11,801 nt of DNA, taken from DAOTVS01 sp034436375. Lineage in GTDB: Bacteria > Chloroflexota > Anaerolineae > SpSt-313. Under the pieces are notes generated by a model. That model was not told the DNA's origin. It worked only from the letters and a program-made list of their open reading frames with translations, and made no database searches. This document shows positions 1 through 6,334 of this stretch, piece after piece. The DNA lies in assembly GCA_034436375.1 (NCBI GenBank), contig DAOTVS010000296.1, forward strand, positions 1-11,801, read 5' to 3'. The position numbers were made by a program, and so were the translations under genes. The first letter of the stretch is position 1, and each line of letters opens with the position of its first letter.

Positions 1-365
1 TCCTCGAAGAACCAGCGCAGCAGGAGCAGGATCGCCTCGCGGGCGTAGCCCCGGCGCTGATACTCATCGCGGATGGCGACGCCGTAGGAAAAGCACCCCA
101 CACGCCGGTCGCAGTCGTGGCTGGTGATGCTGCCCACCAGCTCGCCCTGAGCGTTCTCGATGCCCAGGTTATAGTTGTCGTCCGTGGGCCGCTCAGAGAC
201 GGCCTTTTCCAGCCAGAGGCGCTCGGCCTCTAGAGAGCGGGGTGGCCAGATCCAGTCGACCGCGCGCGCCATGTCGGTGTTGCGGTTCCAGGCGTGAAAG
301 AACTCGGCGTCGGCGGGGCACAGCCCGCGCAGGCGAACCAGCTTGCCCTGAAAGATGTCTGCCAT
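1..365 (-). CDS. GNAT-family N-acetyltransferase (RimJ/RimL-like), 3' end outside window
   Basis: The first 121 codons are visible; the reading frame is open to the left edge. It starts MADIFQGKLVRLRGL, the usual opening of RimJ/RimL-type acetyltransferases, in which a strand is followed by an acidic helix (PADAEFFHAWN). The acetyl-CoA binding motif A is seen at residues 96-110: VAIRDEYQRRGYARE, with the Q-R-R-G-Y-A pyrophosphate loop at 103-108. Family members are about 170-190 residues, so some 50-70 residues are missing off the edge rather than lost from the gene. The start at 365 is chosen because a purine-rich ribosome site (GGGAGGAAGGGA) immediately precedes the ATG. The family transfers an acetyl group from acetyl-CoA to an amine; the substrate cannot be told from this part. 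It lies downstream of the nucleotidyltransferase on the same strand, separated by 274 bp holding a large inverted repeat, so it may have its own promoter. Confidence 0.88.
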   Translation of the reverse strand, partial: MADIFQGKLVRLRGLCPADAEFFHAWNRNTDMARAVDWIWPPRSLEAERLWLEKAVSERPTDDNYNLGIENAQGELVGSITSHDCDRRVGCFSYGVAIRDEYQRRGYAREAILLLLRWFFE

Positions 366-439
366 TCCCTTCCTCCCTGCTATGCTGATTTCCCTGGCCA
401 GAAAGCAGCCGGCAAAACTCAGACGGTGGTCTGCTCATG

Positions 440-525
440 TACCGTTCCCCCCGCGAGGGAGAATTGGGTGCTCGCGGCAGCGATGCTGGGGCACCGGCTC
501 ATTCCCCCTCGCGGGGGGAACGGTA
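440..525. repeat. 25-bp imperfect inverted repeat between two minus-strand genes
   Basis: The left arm 440-464 and right arm 501-525 are complementary at 24 of 25 positions (mismatch at base 460). The arms begin TACCGTTCCCCCCGCGAGGG. The 36-base spacer contains a further complementary pair, GGTGC (467-471) and GCACC (491-495), so the stem could continue inwards with a bulge. It sits in the 274-bp gap between the nucleotidyltransferase stop and the acetyltransferase start. No clear T-run follows on either strand, so a simple intrinsic terminator is not obvious. It could be a terminator-like hairpin or a short non-autonomous repeat element. Confidence 0.85.
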
Positions 526-586
526 GGGGGTAGCCCAGCCGGTGCGCGATGGAGACGCCCGTCGGTCGCGGCGCCTACTGGGCCGT

Positions 587-646
587 GTCTCTACTGGCTG
601 GCGCATACATGCCGGTTATATTCGCCACCGGGCGCGTCTCTACTGG
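587..646. repeat. Short direct repeat GTCTCTACTGG, two copies
   Basis: The 11-base string GTCTCTACTGG occurs at 587-597 and again at 636-646, 49 bases apart. The second copy overlaps the stop codon of the nucleotidyltransferase (minus-strand TAG at 642-640). A related GGAGACGCC lies at 550-558 in the opposite sense. Sequences of the form GTAGAGACGCG are, from memory, common intergenic repeats in some cyanobacteria and Chloroflexota, so this may be a decayed member of such a family. That relationship is inference. Confidence 0.45.
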
Positions 647-1560
647 TTGCGTACGCCCAGAGCCTCACGCGCGGCGCGAACCTGCGCCAGCAGCGGCCCC
701 CGCATTTCGTGATAGTCTGCCGACCATTGCCCGGCCAGGTGGTCAAAAGCGATGGCGCTCTGCTCCACCATGTCCAGGATGCCCTCCGCCGTGTAGGGCC
801 GGCCGGCCGCCTGCAGCTGCGCCACGGTGTCATTGCCCATGCCACCGTGACGGTGTACGTTGGTGCCCAGCGCCCGGTCGCGCAGGATCATGCCCAGCAG
901 GCAACAGTCGCGCACCATATCCAGGGCCAGGTGCAGCGCAATCAGCAGATCGTTGCGTACCACCTTGTGCACCGCCAGCATGCCTTTGAACCAAAATTGA
1001 TTGCCCAGGTGATCCATCTCTTCGGGCGTGGGCAACGAGGGCTTGGGCGGCGGGAACGGCCCGCTCAGGAGCGCCTCGACCTCCGCCGACCGGCAGAAGA
1101 CCAGCCGCACCCCCTGCCAAAAGGGCACGCCGGGCCAGCGGCCGATCTGCCGCAGCGCCCCCTCGGTCGTAATGACCAGGTCCAGCTGCGGGCGGTCAGT
1201 GAAGCAGGCGCGCGTGACGGCCGTATGGCCGCCGCTCGATTGGTCATAGCAGTAGATTTCGCCCAGGGGTTGTAGCCAGCCGAGGGCCGGGTGGAAGTGC
1301 TCCCGGGCTGCATCGCGGGTGACCACGAGCGCATCCAGATCGCTCCACGCGTCCTGCCCGGCGCCCGGAGAGTGCGCCGAGCCAAAGAGCGCCAGGGCCA
1401 GCACATCCGGGTCGGGCTGCAGCAGGGCCGCCAGAGCGGCGGCCAACTGCTCGGGCGTACGCGGGGCGGAGGTTGTCTGATCATCAGGCACAGTACTGGG
1501 ACCTTTCCAGGCAGCGGCCGTTGGACGCCATTGCCGGAATGAATGGCGCGATGCGTTCAC
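640..1560 (-). CDS. Nucleotidyltransferase-domain protein (aminoglycoside adenylyltransferase-like superfamily)
   Basis: With the ATG at 1560 the protein has 306 residues. The nucleotidyltransferase signature is clear: LALFGSAHS at 57-64, then DAWSDLDALVV at 70-80, giving the G-S-x(n)-D-x-D metal site (D74, D76), with a likely third acid in QLDLVI (D127). The C-terminal half (about 180-300) is helical with HKVVRNDLLIALHLALDMVRD, as in helical substrate-binding domains of adenylyltransferases. Family members transfer an AMP-type group to a small molecule or to a protein. Aminoglycoside modification is possible but cannot be claimed, because resistance enzymes and many unrelated proteins share this motif. 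An alternative start is the GTG at 1491 (283 residues), preceded by GGAAAGG; the first 23 residues of the long form look low in family content. The gene follows purA by 20 bp (long form) or 89 bp (short form) and is probably cotranscribed with it. Confidence 0.82.
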   Translation of the reverse strand: MNASRHSFRQWRPTAAAWKGPSTVPDDQTTSAPRTPEQLAAALAALLQPDPDVLALALFGSAHSPGAGQDAWSDLDALVVTRDAAREHFHPALGWLQPLGEIYCYDQSSGGHTAVTRACFTDRPQLDLVITTEGALRQIGRWPGVPFWQGVRLVFCRSAEVEALLSGPFPPPKPSLPTPEEMDHLGNQFWFKGMLAVHKVVRNDLLIALHLALDMVRDCCLLGMILRDRALGTNVHRHGGMGNDTVAQLQAAGRPYTAEGILDMVEQSAIAFDHLAGQWSADYHEMRGPLLAQVRAAREALGVRNQ

Positions 1561-1580
1561 ATTGCCCGCGGCGCCTCATA

Positions 1581-2867
1581 TCAGGAAACGACGATGATCT
1601 GCGAGCGCTCCGGGCCGACCGACACAAAGCGGATCGGTGCGCCGGCCAACTCTTCGATGCGCTTGAGGTAGGCGCGAGCGCGCTCTGGCAACTCCTCCCA
1701 GGTGCGGCAGTTGCCCGTCTCCTGCTGCCAGCCGGGCCAGGTCTCATAGATCGGCTCTACCTGGGCTTGGGTGAGGGTGTCGGGCACATAGTCGAGCACC
1801 TGCTCGCCCAGCCGGTAGCCGGTGCAGAGCTGGATCTGGTCAAAGCCATCGAGCACGTCGAGCTTGGTGACAGCGATGCCGGTAAAGCCGTTGATCCAGC
1901 TGGCATATTGGATGGCCACACCGTCGAACCAGCCGCAGCGGCGCACGCGCCCAGTGGTGGCGCCAAACTCCTGCCCGATTTCCTGCAGGCGGTCGCCATC
2001 ATCGTCGAACAGTTCGGTGGGGAAAGGCCCGCTGCCCACCGAGGTGGAATAGGCCTTGACCACCCCGAGCACGTCGTCGATGGCCCGTGGAGGGATGCCC
2101 ACACCCTCGCAGGCGCCGCCTGATGTGGGCGAGGAGCCGGTGGTATAGGGATAGATGCCCCAGTTGATGCAGCGGCCGATGCCGAGCTGCCCCTCCAGCA
2201 GCACGCGCTGGTTGCCTTGCACGGCCCTCCGCACCACGGGTACGCTATCGACGATGCGCGTGGCGTATTGCTCGCGCCAGGCCGAGGCAATCTCCATCAA
2301 TTCATCTACTGTGTATTGCTTCAGGCCGTAAAAGGCGAGCTGGTGATTGCGCATGGGCAGCAGGGCCTCCAGCCGCTCGCGCAGCCAGTCGGGGTAGAGC
2401 AGATCGCCCATGCGGATGCCGTTGTAGGCATGTTTGTCGGCATAGACGGGGCCGATGCCCCGCCGGGTGGTGCCCATGGCGCTGTCGCCCTGACCGGTCT
2501 TGCCCTTGCGCCGGTCTTCGGCGCCGCCATCGAGCAGGCAGTGGTAGGGCCACACCAGGTGCGCGCGCAGGTCGATGTGCAGGTTGGCCGTATCGACACC
2601 CGCCTGCTTCAGCCCGGCCAGTTCCTTGCTCAGGGTATCCAGGTTCACTACCGTGCCCGCGCCCAGCAGATTGTAGACCCGGGGGTAAAAGATGCCGCAG
2701 GGCACCAGGTGCAGGGCAAAGCGGCCATGGTCGTTGACTACGGTATGACCGGCATTGTCGCCGCCCTGGAAGCGGATCACCAGGTCAGCCCGCGCGGCCA
2801 GGTAATCCACAATACGGCCTTTGCCCTCATCGCCCCACTGGGCGCCGACAACGACGGTGACAGACAT
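1581..2867 (-). CDS. purA: Adenylosuccinate synthetase
   Basis: This cytoplasmic enzyme makes adenylosuccinate from IMP, aspartate and GTP, the first committed step to AMP. The 428 residues match the family's usual 420-435. Visible motifs are GAQWGDEGKGRIVD (8-21, catalytic D13), GGDNAGHTVV (35-44, catalytic H41), GTTRRGIGPVYADK (132-145), KAYSTSVGSGPFPTEL (271-286), GRVRRCGWFD (306-315, base/GTP region) and TKLDVLDGF (334-342). The start at 2867 is set by the conserved MSVTVVVGAQWG opening and by GGAGG eight bases upstream; the frame stays open further upstream to 3005 but that extension has no family content. An odd spot is EGQLGIGRCINWGIYPY (225-241), where most PurA proteins have EGAQG followed by an Asp in the DIDHGTYP stretch; here there is QL and an Asn. 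A TATAAT box lies 58 bases upstream. The nucleotidyltransferase gene follows closely. Confidence 0.97.
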   Translation of the reverse strand: MSVTVVVGAQWGDEGKGRIVDYLAARADLVIRFQGGDNAGHTVVNDHGRFALHLVPCGIFYPRVYNLLGAGTVVNLDTLSKELAGLKQAGVDTANLHIDLRAHLVWPYHCLLDGGAEDRRKGKTGQGDSAMGTTRRGIGPVYADKHAYNGIRMGDLLYPDWLRERLEALLPMRNHQLAFYGLKQYTVDELMEIASAWREQYATRIVDSVPVVRRAVQGNQRVLLEGQLGIGRCINWGIYPYTTGSSPTSGGACEGVGIPPRAIDDVLGVVKAYSTSVGSGPFPTELFDDDGDRLQEIGQEFGATTGRVRRCGWFDGVAIQYASWINGFTGIAVTKLDVLDGFDQIQLCTGYRLGEQVLDYVPDTLTQAQVEPIYETWPGWQQETGNCRTWEELPERARAYLKRIEELAGAPIRFVSVGPERSQIIVVS

Positions 2868-2924
2868 ACAGGGCCTCCGATAGTGCTGGGAATGGCGCGG
2901 GGCGAGCCCGCCAACGAACAGTTC

Positions 2925-2930
2925 ATTATA
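2925..2930 (-). promoter_or_regulatory. Possible -10 box of purA promoter
   Basis: Read on the minus strand, 2930-2925 is a perfect TATAAT, 58 bases upstream of the purA ATG. No convincing -35 hexamer is found at 16-18 bases (CTCTAC at 17), so the call rests on the -10 box and its position only. Confidence 0.4.
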
Positions 2931-2953
2931 ACGAAGGAACGTCAAACGTAGAG

Positions 2954-3067
2954 CGTAATGCGTAAGGGCAAAGTCGCCGCTCCGCGATCGTCTTGCGCAA
3001 AGCAAACCGCATGGAGCAGGGATTGTCTCCCCGTGGCGACCTTACGGATCACGCCTTACGGATTACG
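2954..3067. repeat. TTACG-rich tandem and inverted repeats upstream of purA
   Basis: Two 14-base tandem units, CCTTACGGATCACG (3040-3053) and CCTTACGGATTACG (3054-3067), differ at one base. The second is also complementary at 12 of 13 bases to CGTAATGCGTAAG at 2954-2966, with additional pairing of AAGTCGCC (2971-2978) near GGCGACCT (3035-3042). The block fills the 202-bp gap between the pyruvate-kinase-domain gene and purA. It looks like a decayed intergenic repeat element; no function is evident. Confidence 0.55.
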
Positions 3068-3069
3068 TC

Positions 3070-3624
3070 TCACCTCGGCTTGGCCAGGATCTCGCGGATC
3101 TCCAGCTCGCCAAACTTGCGCGCATAAGCCGGTTTGATGACGATGGCCGTGTCGGCGCCATCGCCCGTGCCGGCAATGGCGATGGCCTCGCCTGAGACAT
3201 CGAGCAGCCCTGCCTCCGCGGCCATGATCGCCACCTCTACCGCCACCTTCATGCCCTGGCAAAAGCGGTAGAGGGTCTCGCGCACGACCCGGTTGGGGCA
3301 GATGACGCCAAATGCCTCGTTCACATCATCGCCCAGGGCGTGCATGGAGGTCAGCACCCGGATGCCGAGCGCCTCCACTTCGGCGCGCTCCTCGGGGGTC
3401 ATGGTCCAGCCCTCGTCATCAAAAGCGGCGCAGATAGAGACGGCAATGAGCTCTATCCCCGAGCCGGCAAAGATCTCGGCGGCCCGGCGAGCCGTATAGC
3501 CGTGGGTGGAGGCGAGCACCACCTGCCGGATGCCCAACTCGCCTGCCCGCCGGCGCGCGGCCTGCAGCGTGGCGTCGGTGTTCTGCTGGCCGGCGGTCTC
3601 AAAGTAGAGGATGCGAGATTCCAT
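3070..3624 (-). CDS. Stand-alone pyruvate kinase C-terminal (alpha/beta) domain protein
   Basis: The 184-residue protein opens MESRILYFETAGQQNTDATL and carries VVLASTHGYTARRAAEIF (35-52), which matches the phosphate-binding T-x-x-G-x-T-A-R loop of the pyruvate kinase C-terminal domain. Near its end AIAIAGTGDGADTAIVIKP (147-165) gives the second typical loop. There is no catalytic barrel, so it cannot be a pyruvate kinase. A family of such lone domains is known, and an archaeal member (AF0103) has this fold in a crystal structure; their role is unknown, with ligand sensing a guess. The length is normal for that family. The start at 3624 is supported by AAAGGAGG six bases upstream. A sigma70-like promoter lies just before it. 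Downstream is purA after 202 bp of repeats, so the two may be separate transcripts. Confidence 0.85.
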   Translation of the reverse strand: MESRILYFETAGQQNTDATLQAARRRAGELGIRQVVLASTHGYTARRAAEIFAGSGIELIAVSICAAFDDEGWTMTPEERAEVEALGIRVLTSMHALGDDVNEAFGVICPNRVVRETLYRFCQGMKVAVEVAIMAAEAGLLDVSGEAIAIAGTGDGADTAIVIKPAYARKFGELEIREILAKPR

Positions 3625-3664
3625 GGCGTGCCTCCTTTGCGCAGAGAATAGACTAATGCCTGCC

Positions 3665-3904
3665 TCATATTATAGCAGGTGCTGGAGGCAATGCGAATTG
3701 TGCAGCAGACTGCCGGGTTACTCGCTCCGCAGACCGCACGCCAACTCCTCGTCTGAATTGAGGCCGGCCAGAGATGGAGTGCACTACCCGGCGCAGGCCC
3801 TCACCGGTCTGCTCGATCCGGAATGAAAAAGCGCAGGCTTCCTTGCCGCCGCTGGAGAGCACCGACGTGAGCACCGTGCATTCCAGCTCATGGCCCAGGG
3901 CCAT
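3665..3904 (-). CDS. Small hypothetical ORF, possibly a gene remnant
   Basis: This is a 79-residue frame starting MALGHELECTVLTSV at 3904, with AAAAGGGG upstream as a weak ribosome site. Residues 1-46 look protein-like: LGHELECTVLTSVLSSGGK is followed by EACAFSFRIEQ. The pattern LG-x-E-x(3)-V-x(3)-L-x-S-G-G-x(3)-C-x-F-x-F-R resembles the last strand pair of several small-molecule or metal-sensing C-terminal domains, but I cannot name a family. The last 30 residues (RRGVGVRSAERVTRQSA...) are rich in Arg and Ala and look like translated non-coding DNA. The frame also remains open upstream of the ATG (ICQKGLQ precedes it), consistent with the tail of a longer gene now lost. It overlaps the promoter of the preceding minus-strand gene. 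It could be a decayed gene, a small real gene or chance. Confidence 0.3.
   Translation of the reverse strand: MALGHELECTVLTSVLSSGGKEACAFSFRIEQTGEGLRRVVHSISGRPQFRRGVGVRSAERVTRQSAAQFALPPAPAII
3669..3697 (-). promoter_or_regulatory. Sigma70-like promoter for the pyruvate-kinase-domain gene
   Basis: On the minus strand TTCGCA (3697-3692) and a perfect TATAAT (3674-3669) are separated by 17 bases. Transcription would start near 3662, giving a leader of about 38 bases before the ATG at 3624 with its AAAGGAGG. The -35 box matches the consensus at 4 of 6 positions. Confidence 0.55.
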
Positions 3905-3916
3905 CTGTAGCCCCTT

Positions 3917-3945
3917 TTGACAGATCCGGCGAGTGCGAGTAGGGT
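3917..3945 (+). promoter_or_regulatory. Possible promoter ahead of the truncated dehydratase and murQ
   Basis: A perfect TTGACA (3917-3922) is followed after 17 bases by TAGGGT (3940-3945), which matches the -10 consensus at only 3 of 6 positions. It lies 33 bases upstream of the ATG at 3979, which has its own GGAGG at 3971-3975. If active, it would transcribe the pseudogene and then murQ and the kinase. Confidence 0.4.
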
Positions 3946-3978
3946 AACGCTCATCCCACCTATCTTTGGAGGCCTGCC

Positions 3979-4367
3979 ATGCGCATCACCCGTGTCGTTG
4001 TCACCACACTGGCCGTGCCCGACCCGCCCTTGCGCAATTCCACCGGCGTGCACGAGCCCCATGCCCTGCGCAACCTGGTTGAGGTCGAGACCGACGCCGG
4101 GCTGACCGGCCTGGGCGAGACCTATGGTGGCGAGATGATGGCCGCGCAGATCCGGGGCGCAGCCGGGCGTATCGGGGCGGCAAGCTGCCCATCGTCGATG
4201 GGCTTATGGACGTGCCCAAGGGCCCGGGCCTGGGGGTCGCGCTGGACCGCGACAGGGTCGCCCAGCTGGCCGAGCTGTACGCCAGGCGCCCAGCGACCGG
4301 CCGCGACGACGTCTCGGCGATGCGGCAGCGCGACCCGGGCTGGCTGCCGCTCAAGCCCCGTTGGTAG
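3979..4367 (+). pseudogene. Enolase-superfamily (glucarate dehydratase-like) gene, internally deleted and frameshifted
   Basis: The start is intact: GGAGG, then ATG, then MRITRVVVTTLAVPDPPL followed by NSTGVHEPHALRNLVEVETD and AGLTGLGETYGGE, the N-terminal capping domain of glucarate dehydratase/mandelate racemase-type proteins. From about 4180, in a different frame (codons starting at multiples of 3), the sequence reads GGKLPIVDGLMDVPKGPGLG, continues VALDRDRVAQLAELY and ends DPGWLPLKPRW-stop at 4365-4367; this is the C-terminal tail of the same family. About 60 codons of each end remain, while the family is about 370-440 residues, so roughly 250-300 codons including the whole catalytic barrel are gone. 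In the N-terminal frame translation runs on to 4401. The junction lies near 4155-4180, where CGGGGCG occurs twice (from 4153 and 4172), suggesting deletion between short repeats. No enzyme can be made. MurQ starts 14 bases after the old stop. Confidence 0.85.
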
Positions 4368-4381
4368 AGGAGTTGGGCGCC

Positions 4382-5278
4382 ATGTCACGCGCCGTTACTG
4401 AGCAGCGCAACCCTGCCACCGGCGAAATCGACCAACTGCCGACGCTCGCAATCCTGCGCCTCATGAACCGGGAGGATGCCGGCGTTGCCGGGGCTGTGGG
4501 GCAGTCTTTGGAGCCGATTGCCCGGGCTGTCGATGCCGTGGTAGAGCGCCTGAGCCGGGGCGGCCGGCTGATCTATATGGGCGCGGGCACCTCGGGCCGC
4601 CTGGCTGTGCTCGATGCCTCCGAGTGCCCACCCACGTTCGGCGTGCCGCCGGAGATGGTGCAAGCCCTGATTGCCGGGGGCGAGCGGGCCCTGCGCCGGG
4701 CTGCCGAGGGCGCTGAGGACGACCGCGAGGCCGGCCGCGCGGACCTTGCCCAGCTCGGCGCCGGCGCGCTGGATGCCGTGGTGGGCATCGCCGCGAGCGG
4801 CGCCACGCCCTATGTGCTGGGCGCCATGGCCGAAGCCAGGCAGCGGGGGGCAGTGACCATTGGCCTGAGCAACAACCCCGATAGCCCCCTCTCCCAGGCT
4901 GTGGATATGCCCATCGTCGTGGTGACGGGCCCCGAGGTTATCACGGGCTCCACGCGGCTCAAGGCCGGCACCGCCCAGAAAATGGTCCTGAATATGATCA
5001 GCACGGCGGCCATGATCCGCCTGGGCAAGACCTATGGCAATCTGATGGTTGATCTGCAGGCCACCAACGATAAGCTGCGCCGGCGCGCGCAGTGGTTAGT
5101 GGCGGAGGCTACCGGCGTGTCCCCAGACGAGGCCGGCCGGCTGCTCGGGGCCTGCGGCGGTGAGGTCAAAACGGCGATTGTGGTGCAGCTGCTGGGTATC
5201 GACGCCGCTACAGCCCGCGCGCGTCTGCAGGCCTGCGGCGGGCGAGTGCGCGAAGCACTGTACCGGGACCCAAGCTAG
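4382..5278 (+). CDS. murQ: N-acetylmuramic acid 6-phosphate etherase
   Basis: MurQ cleaves the D-lactyl ether of MurNAc-6-phosphate to give GlcNAc-6-phosphate and D-lactate, in the cytoplasm, for cell-wall sugar recycling. The 298 residues equal the E. coli protein's length. Visible motifs are VTEQRNPATGEID (5-17), IYMGAGTSGRLAVLDASECPP (64-84) with the SIS-type sugar-phosphate loop and catalytic E81, GAEDD with the second catalytic acid E112, GIAASGATPYV in the second phosphate loop, and ITGSTRLKAGTAQKMVLNMI. Assignment of the two Glu follows the E. coli residues E83/E114. The start at 4382 is preferred over an in-frame TTG at 4361 because GAGGAG (4367-4372) lies nine bases before the ATG and the family begins at this point. 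The gene abuts the sugar kinase downstream, consistent with cotranscription and shared pathway use. Confidence 0.97.
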   Translation: MSRAVTEQRNPATGEIDQLPTLAILRLMNREDAGVAGAVGQSLEPIARAVDAVVERLSRGGRLIYMGAGTSGRLAVLDASECPPTFGVPPEMVQALIAGGERALRRAAEGAEDDREAGRADLAQLGAGALDAVVGIAASGATPYVLGAMAEARQRGAVTIGLSNNPDSPLSQAVDMPIVVVTGPEVITGSTRLKAGTAQKMVLNMISTAAMIRLGKTYGNLMVDLQATNDKLRRRAQWLVAEATGVSPDEAGRLLGACGGEVKTAIVVQLLGIDAATARARLQACGGRVREALYRDPS

Positions 5279-6229
5279 ATGGCAACAACCTTGTTCCTGG
5301 GTGTTGATGGCGGGGGAAGCCGCACCACAGTGGTGATCGGTGATGAGGCCGGCCACATCGTGGCTCGGGTCGAGGGAGGGCCGACCAACCTGCACAGTGT
5401 GGGCGCTGAGTCGGCCTTGCACACGCTGGGGCAGATAATCGACCAGGCCCTGACTGGCCTGGGTGTGCAGCGCCCCCGGGTGCGCGTGGCCTGCTTGGGC
5501 ATGGCCGGCTACGGGCGGCCGGCTGAGCGGCTCGCCCTGCGGCGCTGGGCTGCGGGCGTACACCTGGCGGAGCGGGTGCTGCTCGTCAATGATGCGGACC
5601 TGGTGTTGGCGGCGGGCACGCCGGCGGGCTGGGGGCTGGCGCTCATTGCCGGCACGGGCTCGCTCTGCTGCGGCCGCGCACCCGGGGGGGCCGGGGCGCG
5701 CGCTGGCGGGTGGGGCTATCTCCTCGGCGATGAGGGGTCTGGCTACAGCATCGGGCTGGCGGCGCTGCGCGCCATCGTGCGGGCCGCCGATGGCCGCGGC
5801 CCGGCGCCTGCCTTTGCGCCGGCGGTCCTCGCTGCGCTGCCTGCGCACAGCGAGGAAGAGCTGATCCCCTGGGTCTACCGCTCGCCCATCCCCCGCAGCC
5901 AGATCGCCGCCCTCGCTCCCCTGGTTGGCGAGGCTGCAGCAGGGGGCGACCCCATGGCTGAGGCTATCTTGTGCGCCGCTGCGGAGGACCTGGCGCAACT
6001 GGCGGTAACTGTGGCACGCCGTCTGGGGTTGAGCGGGCAGGCTGTACCCTGCGCCCTCGGCGGCGGGCTGCTGGTGCACATGCCCGCCCTCGCGCGGGGG
6101 GCCCTGCAGGCCGCAGCAGATGATGGCGCTGTGCTCGCCCCCGTCACCTGCGTGGAAGATCCTGCCCGGGGCGCACTGCGTTTGGCGCGCGACGAGGTGC
6201 CGGCCCCGGAAGATGCGGATAGAGAATAA
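5279..6229 (+). CDS. BadF/BadG/BcrA/BcrD-type sugar kinase (MurNAc/GlcNAc kinase-like)
   Basis: The 316-residue ASKHA-fold kinase shows the phosphate-1 loop LGVDGGGSRTTVVIG (7-21), VNDADLVL (103-110, catalytic D105), phosphate-2 LIAGTGS (122-128), the family-typical GGWGYLLGDEGSGY (143-156) and adenosine loop CALGGGLL (258-265). This group includes human NAGK and Clostridium MurK, which phosphorylate GlcNAc and/or MurNAc at the 6-hydroxyl using ATP. Its ATG follows the murQ stop with no bases between (TAGATG) and has almost no ribosome site of its own, so it is probably translated by coupling to murQ. The pairing suggests it supplies MurNAc-6-phosphate to MurQ. Whether it also uses GlcNAc cannot be read from the sequence. 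The last 15 residues (PAPEDADRE) look like an unstructured tail. Confidence 0.85.
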   Translation: MATTLFLGVDGGGSRTTVVIGDEAGHIVARVEGGPTNLHSVGAESALHTLGQIIDQALTGLGVQRPRVRVACLGMAGYGRPAERLALRRWAAGVHLAERVLLVNDADLVLAAGTPAGWGLALIAGTGSLCCGRAPGGAGARAGGWGYLLGDEGSGYSIGLAALRAIVRAADGRGPAPAFAPAVLAALPAHSEEELIPWVYRSPIPRSQIAALAPLVGEAAAGGDPMAEAILCAAAEDLAQLAVTVARRLGLSGQAVPCALGGGLLVHMPALARGALQAAADDGAVLAPVTCVEDPARGALRLARDEVPAPEDADRE

Positions 6230-6245
6230 TGGTCGGTCTGTTGTT

Positions 6246-6274
6246 TTGACAGCGCCGGGCGCCGGGTGTATTTT
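6246..6274 (+). promoter_or_regulatory. Sigma70-like promoter with palindromic spacer
   Basis: A perfect TTGACA (6246-6251) and TATTTT (6269-6274, 4 of 6 consensus) are 17 bases apart. The start of transcription near 6281 gives a leader of about 54 bases to the ATG at 6335 and rules out the upstream in-frame ATG at 6266. The spacer contains the near-perfect dyad GCGCC-G-GGCGC (6252-6262), which could be an operator; that is inference. Confidence 0.6.
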
Positions 6275-6334
6275 TCCGCGTGCGTCATAGTGTATTTCTC
6301 GTATAGGCCATTGCGACACACACAAGGGGGCACC

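Noticed and set aside
355..1275. Long plus-strand open frame of 306 codons opposite the nucleotidyltransferase
   Set aside because: It runs antisense to a gene with clear motifs, its translation is rich in R/P/A/H without recognisable domains, and it arises from the GC-rich codon bias of the real gene.
2868..3005. 46-codon upstream extension of purA
   Set aside because: PurA proteins begin at MSVTVVVGAQWG, there is a GGAGG directly before that ATG, and the extension crosses the TATAAT box and a repeat.
2941..3067. TTACG repeats as a possible CRISPR array
   Set aside because: Only two tandem units without spacers of uniform size; the units are 14 bases and adjacent.
5096..6325. Minus-strand 409-codon frame opposite murQ and the kinase
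   Set aside because: The sense strand carries two families with full motifs; the antisense translation has no domain-like segments.
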